Origin: Thalassorhabdus alkalitolerans
Lineage (GTDB): Bacteria > Bacillota > Bacilli > Bacillales > Marinococcaceae
Assembly (NCBI RefSeq): GCF_042656585.1
Contig: NZ_JBHSPG010000023.1
Length of the DNA: 64,000 nucleotides
Reading direction: 5' to 3' (one strand)
The position numbers and the translations under genes are program-made. The notes beneath the pieces were generated by a model. That model saw only the letters and a list, made by a program, of their open reading frames with translations, ran no database searches and had not been told where the DNA came from. Positions 24,123 through 33,703 of the stretch are shown piece after piece (positions within the stretch are counted from its first letter, which is position 1; each line of letters opens with the position of its first letter).

Positions 24123-25157
24123 TTGATTGAGCGATTAGAAGAATTAGAAGAAGAAGCATTGCAACAGGTAGAAGAAGCTGCGAGTGTAAAAGAGCTAGAA
24201 GCCGTGCGAGTGAAGTATCTTGGGAAAAAAGGTCCTATTACAGAAGTGCTGCGGGGAATGGGAAAGCTCTCAGCAGAGGAACGTCCAAAGGTCGGCCAAA
24301 AGGCAAATGAAGTTCGAGAAGCTATACAGGCAAGACTGGAGGAGAGAACAAAAGGACTCGAAGAGAAAGCATTAGAGGAAAAGCTTTCATCAGAGAGCAT
24401 AGATGTTACTCTTCCTGGGCGCCCGATAAAAAAAGGAGCTCGTCATCCTTTAACAGCAGTGGTTGAAGAGGTTGAGGACATTTTTATTGGCATGGGATTT
24501 AAAGTGACAGAGGGTCCGGAAGTAGAAACTGATTATTATAACTTTGAAAAGTTAAATCTCCCGAAAGATCACCCGGCTCGTGACATGCAGGACTCATTTT
24601 ATATTACACCGGATTTGCTGCTGCGAACCCAAACTTCTCCGGTACAGGCAAGAACAATGGAAAAGCATGAGGGCAAAGGTCCTGTTAAGATCGTTTGCCC
24701 GGGTAAGGTCTACCGCCGAGATGATGATGATGCCACTCATTCTCACCAGTTTATGCAAATCGAAGGATTGTACGTCGATAAAGATGTAAAGATGAGTGAC
24801 CTTAAAGGGGTATTAGAGACATTTGTAAAGAAGTATTTCGGTCCAGACCGCAGTATCAGGCTTCGCCCTAGTTTCTTTCCATTCACAGAACCATCTGTAG
24901 AAGTAGACGTCTCTTGCGGTTTGTGCCAGGGACAAGGATGCCGGGTTTGTAAGCATTCAGGATGGATTGAAGTGTTAGGAGCCGGAATGGTTCATCCACG
25001 AGTGTTAGAAATGAGTGGGTTTGATCCAGAGGAGTACAGTGGCTTTGCATTTGGAATGGGTGTAGAACGATTTGCTCTTCTTCGCTATGGAATTGATGAC
25101 ATCAGACATTTTTATACAAACGATTTACGGTTTTTAGAACAGTTCAAACGCTCATAA
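24123..25157 (+). CDS. pheS: Phenylalanyl-tRNA synthetase alpha subunit (TTG start)
   Basis: Catalytic subunit of the alpha2-beta2 PheRS. The 344-residue product equals B. subtilis PheS in length. An N-terminal coiled coil (residues 1-90) is followed by the class II core with motif 2 (KVYRRDDDDATHSHQFMQIEGL) and motif 3 (GFAFGMGVERFALLRYGIDDIR). The start is TTG at 24123 behind AAAGGAGG; no ATG fits the conserved N-terminus. It is 13 bases upstream of pheT and controlled by the T-box. Confidence 0.96.
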   Translation: MIERLEELEEEALQQVEEAASVKELEAVRVKYLGKKGPITEVLRGMGKLSAEERPKVGQKANEVREAIQARLEERTKGLEEKALEEKLSSESIDVTLPGRPIKKGARHPLTAVVEEVEDIFIGMGFKVTEGPEVETDYYNFEKLNLPKDHPARDMQDSFYITPDLLLRTQTSPVQARTMEKHEGKGPVKIVCPGKVYRRDDDDATHSHQFMQIEGLYVDKDVKMSDLKGVLETFVKKYFGPDRSIRLRPSFFPFTEPSVEVDVSCGLCQGQGCRVCKHSGWIEVLGAGMVHPRVLEMSGFDPEEYSGFAFGMGVERFALLRYGIDDIRHFYTNDLRFLEQFKRS

Positions 25158-25170
25158 GGAGGAAATAGGC

Positions 25171-27591
25171 ATGTTAGTCTCATATCGCTGGTTACAGGAT
25201 TATATAGATCTATCTGATATGACTCCGTCTGAAGTCGCTGAAAAGCTGACAAGAGGCGGGGTAGAAGTAGATATTCTTCATGAATTAAACCAAGGAGTTG
25301 AAAACGTAGTTATAGGTAGTGTGACTTCTTGTGAACAACATCCAAATGCTGATAAACTAAATCTTTGTCAGGTTAAAATTGGGGAAGAAGTTTCTCAAAT
25401 TGTGTGCGGGGCTCCTAACGTGGCTGCAGGACAAAAGGTGGCCGTTGCAAAACCAGGCGCTAAACTGCCTGGAGGAGTAAAAATAAAACGAACAAAGCTT
25501 AGAGGCGAATCATCAGAAGGAATGATCTGTTCCTTGCAGGAGCTTGGTGTAGAACCAAAATTAGTGGCAAAAGAGTTTGCTGACGGTATTTTTGTTTTTC
25601 CTCAGGAGGTCGAAGAGGGTGCTGATGCTCTTGAGGCATTGAGCCTGAATGATACTGTGCTGGAGCTTGATTTAACACCTAACCGTGCTGATTGTCTAAG
25701 CATGATCGGTGTAGCTTATGAGATGGCTGCCCTGTTAGACCGTCAAGTGAAATTGCCGGATACCACCCATCATGAAGATGAAGAGAAGACTTCAAACTTC
25801 GTGTCAGTTGAAGTGGAAAATGGTGAGGATAATCCATACTATGGTGCTAAAGTGATTAAGGATGTAACCATTTCCCCTTCTCCCCTTTGGCTTCAAAACC
25901 GTCTGGTTGCTGCTGGAATCAGACCGATTAATAATGTAGTGGACATTACTAACTTTGTGCTATTAGAATATGGTCAGCCCCTACACGCTTTTGATTATGA
26001 CCGTTTTGGTTCTTCTGAGATTGTTGTACGCCGGGCCAAAGAAGGAGAGAAAATAACCACTCTTGATGAGGAAGAAAGAACATTATCGCCGGATCATTTA
26101 GTTATTACAAATGGCAAGGAAGCCACGGCTTTAGCTGGGGTGATGGGAGGAGCTTTTTCAGAGGTGACAAGTGAGACAAAGACTGTCCTTCTGGAAGCCG
26201 CGTACTTTAACCCATCTTTAGTTCGAAAAGCTTCAAGGGATCATAGTCTTCGGAGTGAATCGAGCAGCAGATTTGAAAAAGGAATTGACCTATTCCGGGT
26301 AGAGCAGGCAGCAGAAAGAGCAGCAAAGCTTATGGAAGACCTTGCAGGCGGCAAAGTCCTTGAAGGGACAGTAGAGAAAGATAGCCGTGACAAATCAAAG
26401 CCTGTGATTACTACTACAGTTACTCGTATAAACAGTCTTTTAGGAATGGAACTGTCTCAAAGTGATATGATTGATATTTTCAGACGCCTTCGCCTTGATG
26501 TTACCGAACAAGAGCATTCTCTTGAAGTCAGCATTCCATCAAGACGGCCTGATTTGAGAATTGAAGAGGATCTAGTGGAGGAAGTCGCACGTTTGTATGG
26601 TTATGACTATATCCCAACAACATTGCCGGCAGGAGCCACGACACCCGGTTCCCTTACCGACTATCAGGCAAAAAGAAGACAGATCCGCAGATATTTGGAA
26701 AGCAGCGGACTTCATGAAACGATTAATTATTCATTAACAAGTCCTGAAAAAGTGAACAGGTTTGCGACTGAAAAAACAGAGCATACTGTAAACGTTTCAA
26801 TGCCTATGAGTGAAGAACGAAGTGTAATGAGAACAAGCCTCCTCCCTCATATAATAGATGCTATTCAGTATAATCATAATCGGCAGCTTCATAACGCTGC
26901 TATCTTTGAGGTAGGTTCTATTTTCCTGACTGATCAGAAACAGCTGGCAGAACAGCCTGAAGAAAAGGAGATGCTCGCTGGTGCAATTACTGGTCTGTGG
27001 GAAACTCATATGTGGCAGGGAGAGAAGAAGGAAGTTGACTTTTATGTTCTTAAAGGCATACTGGAAGGTATGTTCGAAGAACTGGGCCTGGAAAATGAAA
27101 TATCATTCAAGCCGCTGAAACTGGAAGATATGCATCCAGGAAGAACAGCAGAAATACTGCTTGGTGGAGAGCATGCAGGTTTCATAGGGCAAGTTCATCC
27201 TTCACTCAAAAAACTGTACGATATAAAAGAAACGTACGTTTTCCAGGTAAATCTCCAATTTATTCTTTCTTTTAAAGGCGAAAACCTTCGTTATCAAACG
27301 CTTCCTCGCTATCCTTCGATAGGAAGAGATATCGCCCTGGTCCTTAATGAGGATATACCTGCTGGTGAAGTGAAAGCAGTTATTAGAAAAGCTGGAGGTT
27401 CTCTCCTGCGAAAGGTAAATCTTTTTGATTTGTATCAAGGCGAGCATATGGAAGAAGGAAAGAAATCTCTTGCCTTTTCACTGCTCTACCTTGATCCTGA
27501 ACGGACATTGACTGATGAAGAAGTAACAAAGGTACATGAACATGTCCTTGAAGAATTAAAAAGTAACGTAGGCGCTGTGTTAAGAGCATAA
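25171..27591 (+). CDS. pheT: Phenylalanyl-tRNA synthetase beta subunit
   Basis: 806-residue partner of PheS, normal length. N-terminal EMAP-like tRNA-binding domain (about residues 40-150, EQHPNADKLNLCQVKIGEE), B3/B4 editing region (VVDITNFVLLEYGQPLHAFD), B5 domain, catalytic-like core, and C-terminal anticodon-binding (FDX-ACB) domain with YPSIGRDIALVL. It hydrolyses mischarged Tyr-tRNA-Phe. Start follows AAGGAGG. Transcribed with pheS. Confidence 0.97.
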   Translation: MLVSYRWLQDYIDLSDMTPSEVAEKLTRGGVEVDILHELNQGVENVVIGSVTSCEQHPNADKLNLCQVKIGEEVSQIVCGAPNVAAGQKVAVAKPGAKLPGGVKIKRTKLRGESSEGMICSLQELGVEPKLVAKEFADGIFVFPQEVEEGADALEALSLNDTVLELDLTPNRADCLSMIGVAYEMAALLDRQVKLPDTTHHEDEEKTSNFVSVEVENGEDNPYYGAKVIKDVTISPSPLWLQNRLVAAGIRPINNVVDITNFVLLEYGQPLHAFDYDRFGSSEIVVRRAKEGEKITTLDEEERTLSPDHLVITNGKEATALAGVMGGAFSEVTSETKTVLLEAAYFNPSLVRKASRDHSLRSESSSRFEKGIDLFRVEQAAERAAKLMEDLAGGKVLEGTVEKDSRDKSKPVITTTVTRINSLLGMELSQSDMIDIFRRLRLDVTEQEHSLEVSIPSRRPDLRIEEDLVEEVARLYGYDYIPTTLPAGATTPGSLTDYQAKRRQIRRYLESSGLHETINYSLTSPEKVNRFATEKTEHTVNVSMPMSEERSVMRTSLLPHIIDAIQYNHNRQLHNAAIFEVGSIFLTDQKQLAEQPEEKEMLAGAITGLWETHMWQGEKKEVDFYVLKGILEGMFEELGLENEISFKPLKLEDMHPGRTAEILLGGEHAGFIGQVHPSLKKLYDIKETYVFQVNLQFILSFKGENLRYQTLPRYPSIGRDIALVLNEDIPAGEVKAVIRKAGGSLLRKVNLFDLYQGEHMEEGKKSLAFSLLYLDPERTLTDEEVTKVHEHVLEELKSNVGAVLRA

Positions 27592-27603
27592 GAATCATAA
27601 GTG

Positions 27604-27641
27604 AAAAAGCTTCCTCCTTTGATTGGAGGAAGCTTTTTTTA
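27604..27641 (+). terminator. Terminator after pheT
   Basis: AAAAAGCTTCCTCC and GGAGGAAGCTTTTTTT around a short loop. Confidence 0.9.
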
Positions 27642-27731
27642 TTGTTTCTGCAGTCATACTTGACGAAAGAAAGGATTTAAGAGATGGATGTCGAAAAAGA
27701 GTAAAAATGGAGTAATTTTGTCTTAGTGAAC

Positions 27732-27749
27732 TTTTACCCTATGGTAAAA
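27732..27749. promoter_or_regulatory. TTTTACC-ctat-GGTAAAA palindrome upstream of zapA
   Basis: A perfect inverted repeat with 7-base arms and a 4-base centre, 150 bases before zapA. Possible operator; no regulator is known to me. The remaining pheT-zapA gap (310 bases) holds no rnhC remnant that I can see. Confidence 0.35.
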
Positions 27750-27901
27750 TAATAGATAAGTGAAGATGATAATGATTTAACATGTACTAAGCAGGGAAAT
27801 ACATCTCTTAGCACGTGACGGAAAGGAGAATAATTTTCATCCTTTCTTTTATTCTGTTATGATAAAAGCTAGGGATTTTGGAGAGAATAGGGGGCTTATC
27901 G

Positions 27902-28165
27902 GTGTCTGAAGGAAATAAAAAACAAAGAACAACAGTTAGTATATATGGCCAGCAATATACCATTGTCGGCAAAGAATCATCAAGCCACGTAGTACGTGTT
28001 GCAGAATACGTGGATCATAAGATGAGAGAAATAAAGAACAGCAATCCCTACTTAGATACGACAAAGCTTGCGGTACTCACTTCCATAAATTTAGTTGATG
28101 AGCATTTAAAGCTCTTAGAGAAACTAAAAGAGTATGAAAATGAAGAGAATGAAAAGGATCGATAA
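27902..28165 (+). CDS. zapA: Cell-division protein ZapA
   Basis: 87-residue FtsZ-binding protein that promotes Z-ring assembly. It shows the family's N-terminal QRTTVSIYGQQYTIVGKES and the C-terminal coiled coil containing NPYLDTTKLAVLTSINLVDEHLKL. I chose GTG 27902 behind AGGGGG, giving MSEGNKKQRTTV. TTG 27878 is an alternative that would add eight residues. cvpA starts two bases after the stop. Confidence 0.92.
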   Translation: MSEGNKKQRTTVSIYGQQYTIVGKESSSHVVRVAEYVDHKMREIKNSNPYLDTTKLAVLTSINLVDEHLKLLEKLKEYENEENEKDR

Positions 28166-28167
28166 TT

Positions 28168-28707
28168 ATGCTTAGTTTGTTAATTATATTATTTTTGTTT
28201 ATGAGCTTTTTGATAGGTCTCCGGCGTGGATTCGTGCTGCAGCTGGTTCACCTTGTCAGTATATTTATTTCTTTCTTTGTTGCTTATATTTTTTATAGAG
28301 ATGTTGCTGAATTCCTAAGACTGTGGCTTCCTTATCCGCACTTCTCTACTGATAACGGTACTGTAGCCATGTTGATCTCATCTTTTGACTTTGAATCAGT
28401 CTATTATGCAGGGATCTCTTTCGTTTTGCTTTTTTTTATCACCAAGATTCTTTTACAAATCATAGGCTCCATGCTTGATTTTGTCTCTCACATCCCTATT
28501 CTTCGCACCTTTAATCGCTGGCTTGGGGGCATTCTTGGTCTGTTGGAAACATACTTGATTATTTTTATTCTTTTAATTGCCGCAGCACTGCTGCCTGTTG
28601 ATTTTATTCAGGAAAGTATCGCTAATTCTTCCATGGCCAGATTAATGGTTGAAAATACACCTGTACTGTCTGATTGGCTGCAAAATTTATGGTCTCAGGG
28701 TATATAG
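28168..28707 (+). CDS. CvpA-family membrane protein (YshB)
   Basis: 179-residue protein with four hydrophobic segments (about residues 1-20, 24-46, 80-105, 118-145) and the CvpA-type start with GLRRGFVLQLVHLVSIFISFFVA. In E. coli the family is needed for colicin V production; in Bacillus the function is unknown. It is two bases downstream of zapA, so co-translation is likely. Confidence 0.88.
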   Translation: MLSLLIILFLFMSFLIGLRRGFVLQLVHLVSIFISFFVAYIFYRDVAEFLRLWLPYPHFSTDNGTVAMLISSFDFESVYYAGISFVLLFFITKILLQIIGSMLDFVSHIPILRTFNRWLGGILGLLETYLIIFILLIAAALLPVDFIQESIANSSMARLMVENTPVLSDWLQNLWSQGI

Positions 28708-28713
28708 ATAACA

Positions 28714-28743
28714 ATGCTTCTCTCGCAGGTGAGAAGCTTTTTC
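28714..28743 (+). terminator. Terminator after cvpA
   Basis: GCTTCTC (28716-28722) and GAGAAGC (28731-28737), then TTTTTC. Confidence 0.75.
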
Positions 28744-28808
28744 ATGTATTAAGATAGCAAGATGATGCATGATAGATCAAGATTATGAGAAGAGAAAAGG
28801 GGATCAGG

Positions 28809-30539
28809 ATGAATAAAAAGGAAATGATTCAGCTTTTGGAAAAAATAGCTGTTTATATGGAAATCAAGGGTGAAAATCCATTTAAAGTATCCGCTTACCG
28901 GAAAGCTGCCGGAGCTCTTGAAAAAGATGAACGGACACTTGATGAAATTCACGATCCTTCTGAACTGTCCGGCATCGGCAAAGGGACGGCTTCTGTTATT
29001 GAAGAATTAAGAGAAACAGGCACCTCGGAGCTTTTAGAAGAGCTGAAAAAAGATATACCAGAAGGACTTCTTGCTTTGTTAAAGCTTCCAGGTCTTGGTG
29101 GGAAAAAGATTGGACGGCTTTATCAAGAACTTGGTGTGGTAGATGTGCAGACATTAAAAGCAGCGTGTGAGGAAGAAAAGGTGCAAAAGCTTTCCGGGTT
29201 TGGTGCGAAATCTGAGGAAAAAATACTGGCTACGATTGAAGAAATCGGCTCTAGACCGGAGAGGCTTCCTCTGGCATATATGATGGAAATCGCGGACTGG
29301 GTGGACGCAAGGCTGGAAGACCTAAAAGGCATAATTAGATATGAAAGAGCAGGGAGTCTTCGGCGTATAGAAGAAACTGTCAAGGATCTTGATTACATTA
29401 TTGCAGTAGAAGATGCAGAAGAGGTAAGAAGACAGCTTGTAGCAATGGAGAGCGTAACCAATATTATTGCTGATGGGACCTCAAAGGTTTCTTTGGAAGT
29501 TTCATTTGATTTTACCGTAGGAATTGACTTTCGCTTAGTAAAGGATGAAGAATTTGCCACCACCCTTCATCATTTTACAGGATCAAAAGAACACAACGTT
29601 CTTATGAGGCAGCTCGCGAAAGCACAGGGAGAGAAAGTGAGTGAGTATGGAGTTGAATCTCTGGATTCGGGCAAAGTGAAAACCTTTGCTTCAGAAAAAG
29701 AATTTTATAAGCATTTTAACCTGCATTATATCCCTCCCGAAGCGAGAAGCGGCCTTCATGAAACAGAAATTTTTAAAGAACCAAAGGAATTACTTCAAAT
29801 AAATGACATACGCGCTGACCTTCATATGCATACAACGTGGAGCGACGGTGGTTATTCTGTAAAGGAAATGGCTGAGGCAGCCCGTGAAAGAGGTTATGAA
29901 TATATTGCGATTACCGATCACTCTAAATTTCTTCAGGTTGCTAATGGCCTGAATGAAGATCGATTGAAAAGGCAGCAAGAAGAAATTCAACGTGTTAACG
30001 AAGCGATGGATGATATCACGATTTTTTCTGGAATTGAAATGGATATTCGACCCGATGGTACTTTGGACTTTGAGGACGAGACATTAATGGAGCTTGATTT
30101 TGTCATTGCTTCCATTCATTCCTCTTTTTCTCAAAAAAGAGAAACGATTATGAAAAGGCTGGAAACTGCTTTAACAAATCCTTACGTAAATCTGATTGCT
30201 CATCCTACGGGAAGGTTGATCGGACGCCGTGAAGGTTATGATGTAGATGTAGAACAGTTAATTGAAAAAGCTGCCAAGACAGGAACAGCCTTAGAATTGA
30301 ATGCGAATCCTCACAGGCTGGACTTGTCTGCTAAGTGGCTGAAATTGGCGGCTGAAAAGGGAGCTGTCATTTCTATCAATACGGATTCCCACCAAACCAG
30401 CACCTTTAAATTTATGGAGGTTGGAACAGGGTTTGCACGTAAGGCCATGCTGACAAAAGATCAAGTTCTGAACACCTGGTCAAAAGATGACTTTCTATCG
30501 TTTGTAAATAAAAAGCAAAACAACTCAGGAGAGAAGTAA
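28809..30539 (+). CDS. polX: DNA polymerase/3'-5' exonuclease PolX
   Basis: Family X repair polymerase joined to a PHP phosphoesterase. The 576-residue product has an N-terminal HhH region (ELSGIGKGTASVIEEL, LPGLGGKKIGRLYQELG) and a Pol-beta-like palm (AGSLRRIEETVKDLDYIIAVED with the carboxylate pair). The C-terminal PHP domain follows (DLHMHTTWSDG, AITDHSKFLQVANGL, NTDSHQTSTFK). In B. subtilis it takes part in base-excision repair. The start ATG 28809 follows AAGGGG; an in-frame ATG at 28785 lies before that site. Confidence 0.94.
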   Translation: MNKKEMIQLLEKIAVYMEIKGENPFKVSAYRKAAGALEKDERTLDEIHDPSELSGIGKGTASVIEELRETGTSELLEELKKDIPEGLLALLKLPGLGGKKIGRLYQELGVVDVQTLKAACEEEKVQKLSGFGAKSEEKILATIEEIGSRPERLPLAYMMEIADWVDARLEDLKGIIRYERAGSLRRIEETVKDLDYIIAVEDAEEVRRQLVAMESVTNIIADGTSKVSLEVSFDFTVGIDFRLVKDEEFATTLHHFTGSKEHNVLMRQLAKAQGEKVSEYGVESLDSGKVKTFASEKEFYKHFNLHYIPPEARSGLHETEIFKEPKELLQINDIRADLHMHTTWSDGGYSVKEMAEAARERGYEYIAITDHSKFLQVANGLNEDRLKRQQEEIQRVNEAMDDITIFSGIEMDIRPDGTLDFEDETLMELDFVIASIHSSFSQKRETIMKRLETALTNPYVNLIAHPTGRLIGRREGYDVDVEQLIEKAAKTGTALELNANPHRLDLSAKWLKLAAEKGAVISINTDSHQTSTFKFMEVGTGFARKAMLTKDQVLNTWSKDDFLSFVNKKQNNSGEK

Positions 30540-30596
30540 AAGAATGACAAGTAAAGAAAACAAATGTGTGAAATGCTGGAAAAGGAGGAGGCTTTT

Positions 30597-32957
30597 TTGT
30601 TAGAAAGAGTGCTGCGTGTATTAGAATATGACAAAATGAAACAACAGCTTAAAGCCCATATTGCTTCTTCCCTTGGAAGAAAAAAAGCAGAGGAACTACA
30701 GCCTTTAACGGATCTTGAAACCGTGAAGAAAGAACAAAAGCGAACGTATGAAGGTACAAAAGTTCTTCGTTTAAAGGGACAGGCTCCTCTTGGAGGGATC
30801 CATGATATCCAGCCACAAATTAAGCGTGCAAGCATTGGTGGTATGCTCAACGCTGAAGAGTTACGGGATGTAGCAGATACTATCTATGGCGGCAGACGCT
30901 TGCGCACATTCATTCAAAACATGGTTGAAGAGGAAGTGTCTTTACCTTTATTAGATGAGTTAACAAGCGCCATCATTCCATTAACAGAGGTTGAAAAAAG
31001 CATTAAACAGTGTATTGATGAGCATTCTGAGGTTCTTGATTCTGCAAGTGATTCTTTGAGAAATATAAGACAAAATATCAGAAGTCATGAATCTTCGGTG
31101 CGATCAAAGCTGGATCAAATTATCCGGTCTTCCAGCAATCAAAAGAAACTATCTGACACGATAGTGACGATAAGAAATGACCGGTATGTGATTCCAGTAA
31201 AGCAAGAATACAGAGGGGCTTTTGGAGGAATCGTTCACGACCAGTCAGCATCTGGAGCTACATTATTTATCGAGCCTCAATCTGTGGTTTCAATCAATAA
31301 TCTGCTAAGAGAAGCACGAGTGAAAGAAAGACAGGAAATTGAACGGATACTCATGGAGTTATCAGGATTAATAAATGAGCAGGGAGAGGAGCTGCTCAGC
31401 AATATTGAAGTGCTTGCTGAGCTTGATTTTCTTTTTGCGAAAGCATACTATGCAAAAGAAATTAAGGGCACGCAGCCTTCTTTAAATGAGGATGGACGCC
31501 TTGAATTTCTGAAAGCCCGTCATCCTCTTCTTTCCGAAGAGGAGGTCGTGCCTATTGATGTAGAGCTTGGAGGCTCATTTTCTTCCTTGATTATAACCGG
31601 TCCGAATACCGGAGGAAAGACAGTCACTTTGAAAACAGTAGGCCTGCTCTCTTTAATGGCTCAATCCGGCCTTTTCCTTCCGGTAGAAGAAGGGTCCGAA
31701 GCTTCGGTTTTTTCTCAGGTTTTTGCTGATATTGGAGATGAACAGTCCATTGAACAAAATTTAAGCACATTTTCTTCACATATGACTAATATCGTAAACA
31801 TTTTAAAACATGTCGATCATAAAAGCCTGGTTCTATTTGATGAGATAGGGGCAGGAACTGATCCGACGGAAGGAGCTGCCCTGGCTGTTTCAATTCTGGA
31901 CTATGTGTACAGTACTGGTGCTAAATTAGTAGCGACTACTCACTACAGTGAACTCAAGGGATATGCTTACAATCGAAAAGGCGTAATGAATGCAAGTGTG
32001 GAATTTAATGTTGAAACTTTAAGCCCAACGTATCGTCTCCTTATCGGTGTGCCGGGCCGAAGCAACGCTTTTGCGATTTCCCGGCGCCTCGGGCTGGATG
32101 AATCGATCATTGCAGCTGCAGAGAACGAAGTAACAGCTGATTCACGTCAAGTGGAGCAGATGATCACCTCACTTGATGAAAGACGAAAAGCTGCTGAAAT
32201 GGAAAGAGAGGAAGCCGAGACTCATCGCAGGGAAGCAGAAAAGCTTCATGAAGAGCTTGAGCATAAGCTGGCAGAAGTGGAAGAGAAAAGGTCAGGCATT
32301 TTAAAGGAAGCTGAAGATAAAGCTGAAAAAGAAGTGAAAAAGGCACGAAAAGAAGCGGAAAGCATTATCAGTGATCTGCGGCGTTTACAAAAAGAAGGGC
32401 TGTCTGTTAAAGAACATGAACTTATCAGTGCAAAAAAACGAATGGATAAAGCAGCACCCGAACTTACCCCCAAAACAAAACAAATAAAAAAGCAAGCTAT
32501 GAAAAAAGAAGCCCTTCACCCTGGAGATGAGGTAAAAGTATTGAGCTTCGGTCAAAAGGGGCAGATTATTAAGCAGGTAAACGAGACGGAGTTTCAGGTA
32601 CAATTAGGAATTATGAAAATGAACGTAAAAAAAGAAGATATGGAGAAGGTTAAAGGAGAAACGGCTAAATCTCAGCCTAAGCCGATAGCTTCCGTGTCTT
32701 CTGCAGGACAAGCAGTAAAACCAGAACTTGATCTGCGTGGAGAACGCTTCGATGAAGCGATGAGAAAAGTAGAGAAGTATTTAGATGAAGCTGTTCTTGC
32801 CGGGTACAACCAGGTTCATATCATTCACGGAAAAGGAACGGGGGCTTTGCGTAAAGGCGTAAAGGACTTGTTAAAGAAACACCCGAGTGTGAGCGGAACT
32901 CGTGACGGAGGTATGAATGAGGGCGGGCTTGGTAATACAGTGGTAGATTTAAAATAA
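30597..32957 (+). CDS. mutS2: Endonuclease/ribosome-rescue ATPase MutS2 (TTG start)
   Basis: 786-residue MutS-family ATPase. It shows the MutS core domain, Walker A TGPNTGGKTVT and Walker B SLVLFDEIGAGTDP in the ATPase part. A long coiled coil follows (about residues 515-640), then a KOW-like segment and a C-terminal Smr nuclease domain (LDLRGERFDEAM, HIIHGKGTGALRKGV). MutS2 has been linked to suppression of recombination and, in B. subtilis, to splitting of collided ribosomes. TTG 30597 behind GGAGGAGG aligns with the B. subtilis start; upstream in-frame ATGs precede that site. Confidence 0.94.
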   Translation: MLERVLRVLEYDKMKQQLKAHIASSLGRKKAEELQPLTDLETVKKEQKRTYEGTKVLRLKGQAPLGGIHDIQPQIKRASIGGMLNAEELRDVADTIYGGRRLRTFIQNMVEEEVSLPLLDELTSAIIPLTEVEKSIKQCIDEHSEVLDSASDSLRNIRQNIRSHESSVRSKLDQIIRSSSNQKKLSDTIVTIRNDRYVIPVKQEYRGAFGGIVHDQSASGATLFIEPQSVVSINNLLREARVKERQEIERILMELSGLINEQGEELLSNIEVLAELDFLFAKAYYAKEIKGTQPSLNEDGRLEFLKARHPLLSEEEVVPIDVELGGSFSSLIITGPNTGGKTVTLKTVGLLSLMAQSGLFLPVEEGSEASVFSQVFADIGDEQSIEQNLSTFSSHMTNIVNILKHVDHKSLVLFDEIGAGTDPTEGAALAVSILDYVYSTGAKLVATTHYSELKGYAYNRKGVMNASVEFNVETLSPTYRLLIGVPGRSNAFAISRRLGLDESIIAAAENEVTADSRQVEQMITSLDERRKAAEMEREEAETHRREAEKLHEELEHKLAEVEEKRSGILKEAEDKAEKEVKKARKEAESIISDLRRLQKEGLSVKEHELISAKKRMDKAAPELTPKTKQIKKQAMKKEALHPGDEVKVLSFGQKGQIIKQVNETEFQVQLGIMKMNVKKEDMEKVKGETAKSQPKPIASVSSAGQAVKPELDLRGERFDEAMRKVEKYLDEAVLAGYNQVHIIHGKGTGALRKGVKDLLKKHPSVSGTRDGGMNEGGLGNTVVDLK

Positions 32958-32982
32958 TAGCCTTTACACTTATAGAGGGCTG

Positions 32983-33405
32983 GTGGCAGACGTGGAGGAG
33001 CTATTTGAAAATCCATTTATACAAACAGCAGGCCAATACAGTGTAGCGGTATTGGCATTGATCGTGTGCCTGACTATTTTCGAATTTTTAACTCCCTATA
33101 AAAATTGGGAAGAAATCAAAGCGGGAAACATGGCCGTAGCTCTCGCTACAGGAGGGAAGATATTTGGAGTAGCAAATATCTTCCACTTTTCTATCTTGCA
33201 TAACGATTCTATATTGCTCATGTCAGTATGGGGAGCATTTGGGTTTGCTTTGCTTATGTTAGGATACTTGATATTTGAATTTTTAACTCCAATGTTTAAA
33301 GTGGATGAGGAAATAGAAAATGGAAATAAGGCAGTAGGATTTATCGCCTTTGTTTTGTCAACTGGGCTTTCTTTTGTTATCGGGGGAGGAATTAATTCGA
33401 TGTAA
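32983..33405 (+). CDS. yshE: DUF350 membrane protein YshE (GTG start)
   Basis: 140-residue membrane protein with four hydrophobic segments arranged as a duplicated pair; both halves contain the motif FEFLTPYK / FEFLTPMF. Matches the DUF350 family; function unknown. Start at GTG 32983 behind AGAGGG, 25 bases after mutS2, as in B. subtilis. Confidence 0.88.
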   Translation: MADVEELFENPFIQTAGQYSVAVLALIVCLTIFEFLTPYKNWEEIKAGNMAVALATGGKIFGVANIFHFSILHNDSILLMSVWGAFGFALLMLGYLIFEFLTPMFKVDEEIENGNKAVGFIAFVLSTGLSFVIGGGINSM

Positions 33406-33442
33406 CGAAAGAGAGCTTGATTTAGGATGAGGAGGATCAGTT

Positions 33443-33526
33443 GTGGAAACACTATGGAAAGTCTTAATTGTTTGTTGTATCGGATTTATGTTGGCAGGGG
33501 TTATTTACTTAACATTTTTCGTATAA
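33443..33526 (+). CDS. 27-residue single-pass membrane protein
   Basis: Short gene below usual length cut-offs. AGGAGG at about 33429-33434 is eight bases before GTG 33443. The product is METLWKVLIV, then CCIGFMLAGV, then IYLTFFV. It has a short charged start followed by about 20 hydrophobic residues with two adjacent cysteines, so it should be a single transmembrane helix with almost no soluble part. It lies 37 bases after yshE and is followed by a small hairpin. I do not recognise a family; it may act with YshE or be a free membrane peptide. Confidence 0.6.
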   Translation: METLWKVLIVCCIGFMLAGVIYLTFFV

Positions 33527-33540
33527 TTTCGGAAAAACAG

Positions 33541-33558
33541 GGAGGAGAGTCCTCCTTT
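33541..33558 (+). terminator. Weak terminator-like hairpin after the small membrane gene
   Basis: GGAGGA-GAG-TCCTCC followed by TTTC; the T run is poor. Confidence 0.4.
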
Positions 33559-33613
33559 CATCTTATTATTTCGAATATTCATTATAATTTGTCAAAAAAT
33601 TTAAAATAACCAG

Positions 33614-33642
33614 TTTAAAATTGTAAACGCTTCCATTAGAAT
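33614..33642 (+). promoter_or_regulatory. Promoter of acyl-CoA ligase 1 with cre site
   Basis: TTTAAA (33614-33619), spacing 17, TAGAAT (33637-33642). TGTAAACGCTTCCA at 33622-33635 matches the CcpA cre consensus TGWNANCGNTNWCA at 13 of 14 positions and fills the spacer, a position expected to block transcription in glucose. Confidence 0.65.
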
Positions 33643-33703
33643 GTAAGTATAAGGGAGGAGTTTTAAAAAGAAGGAGGACTTTAAAATAAAAGGAGATGGG
33701 GAA

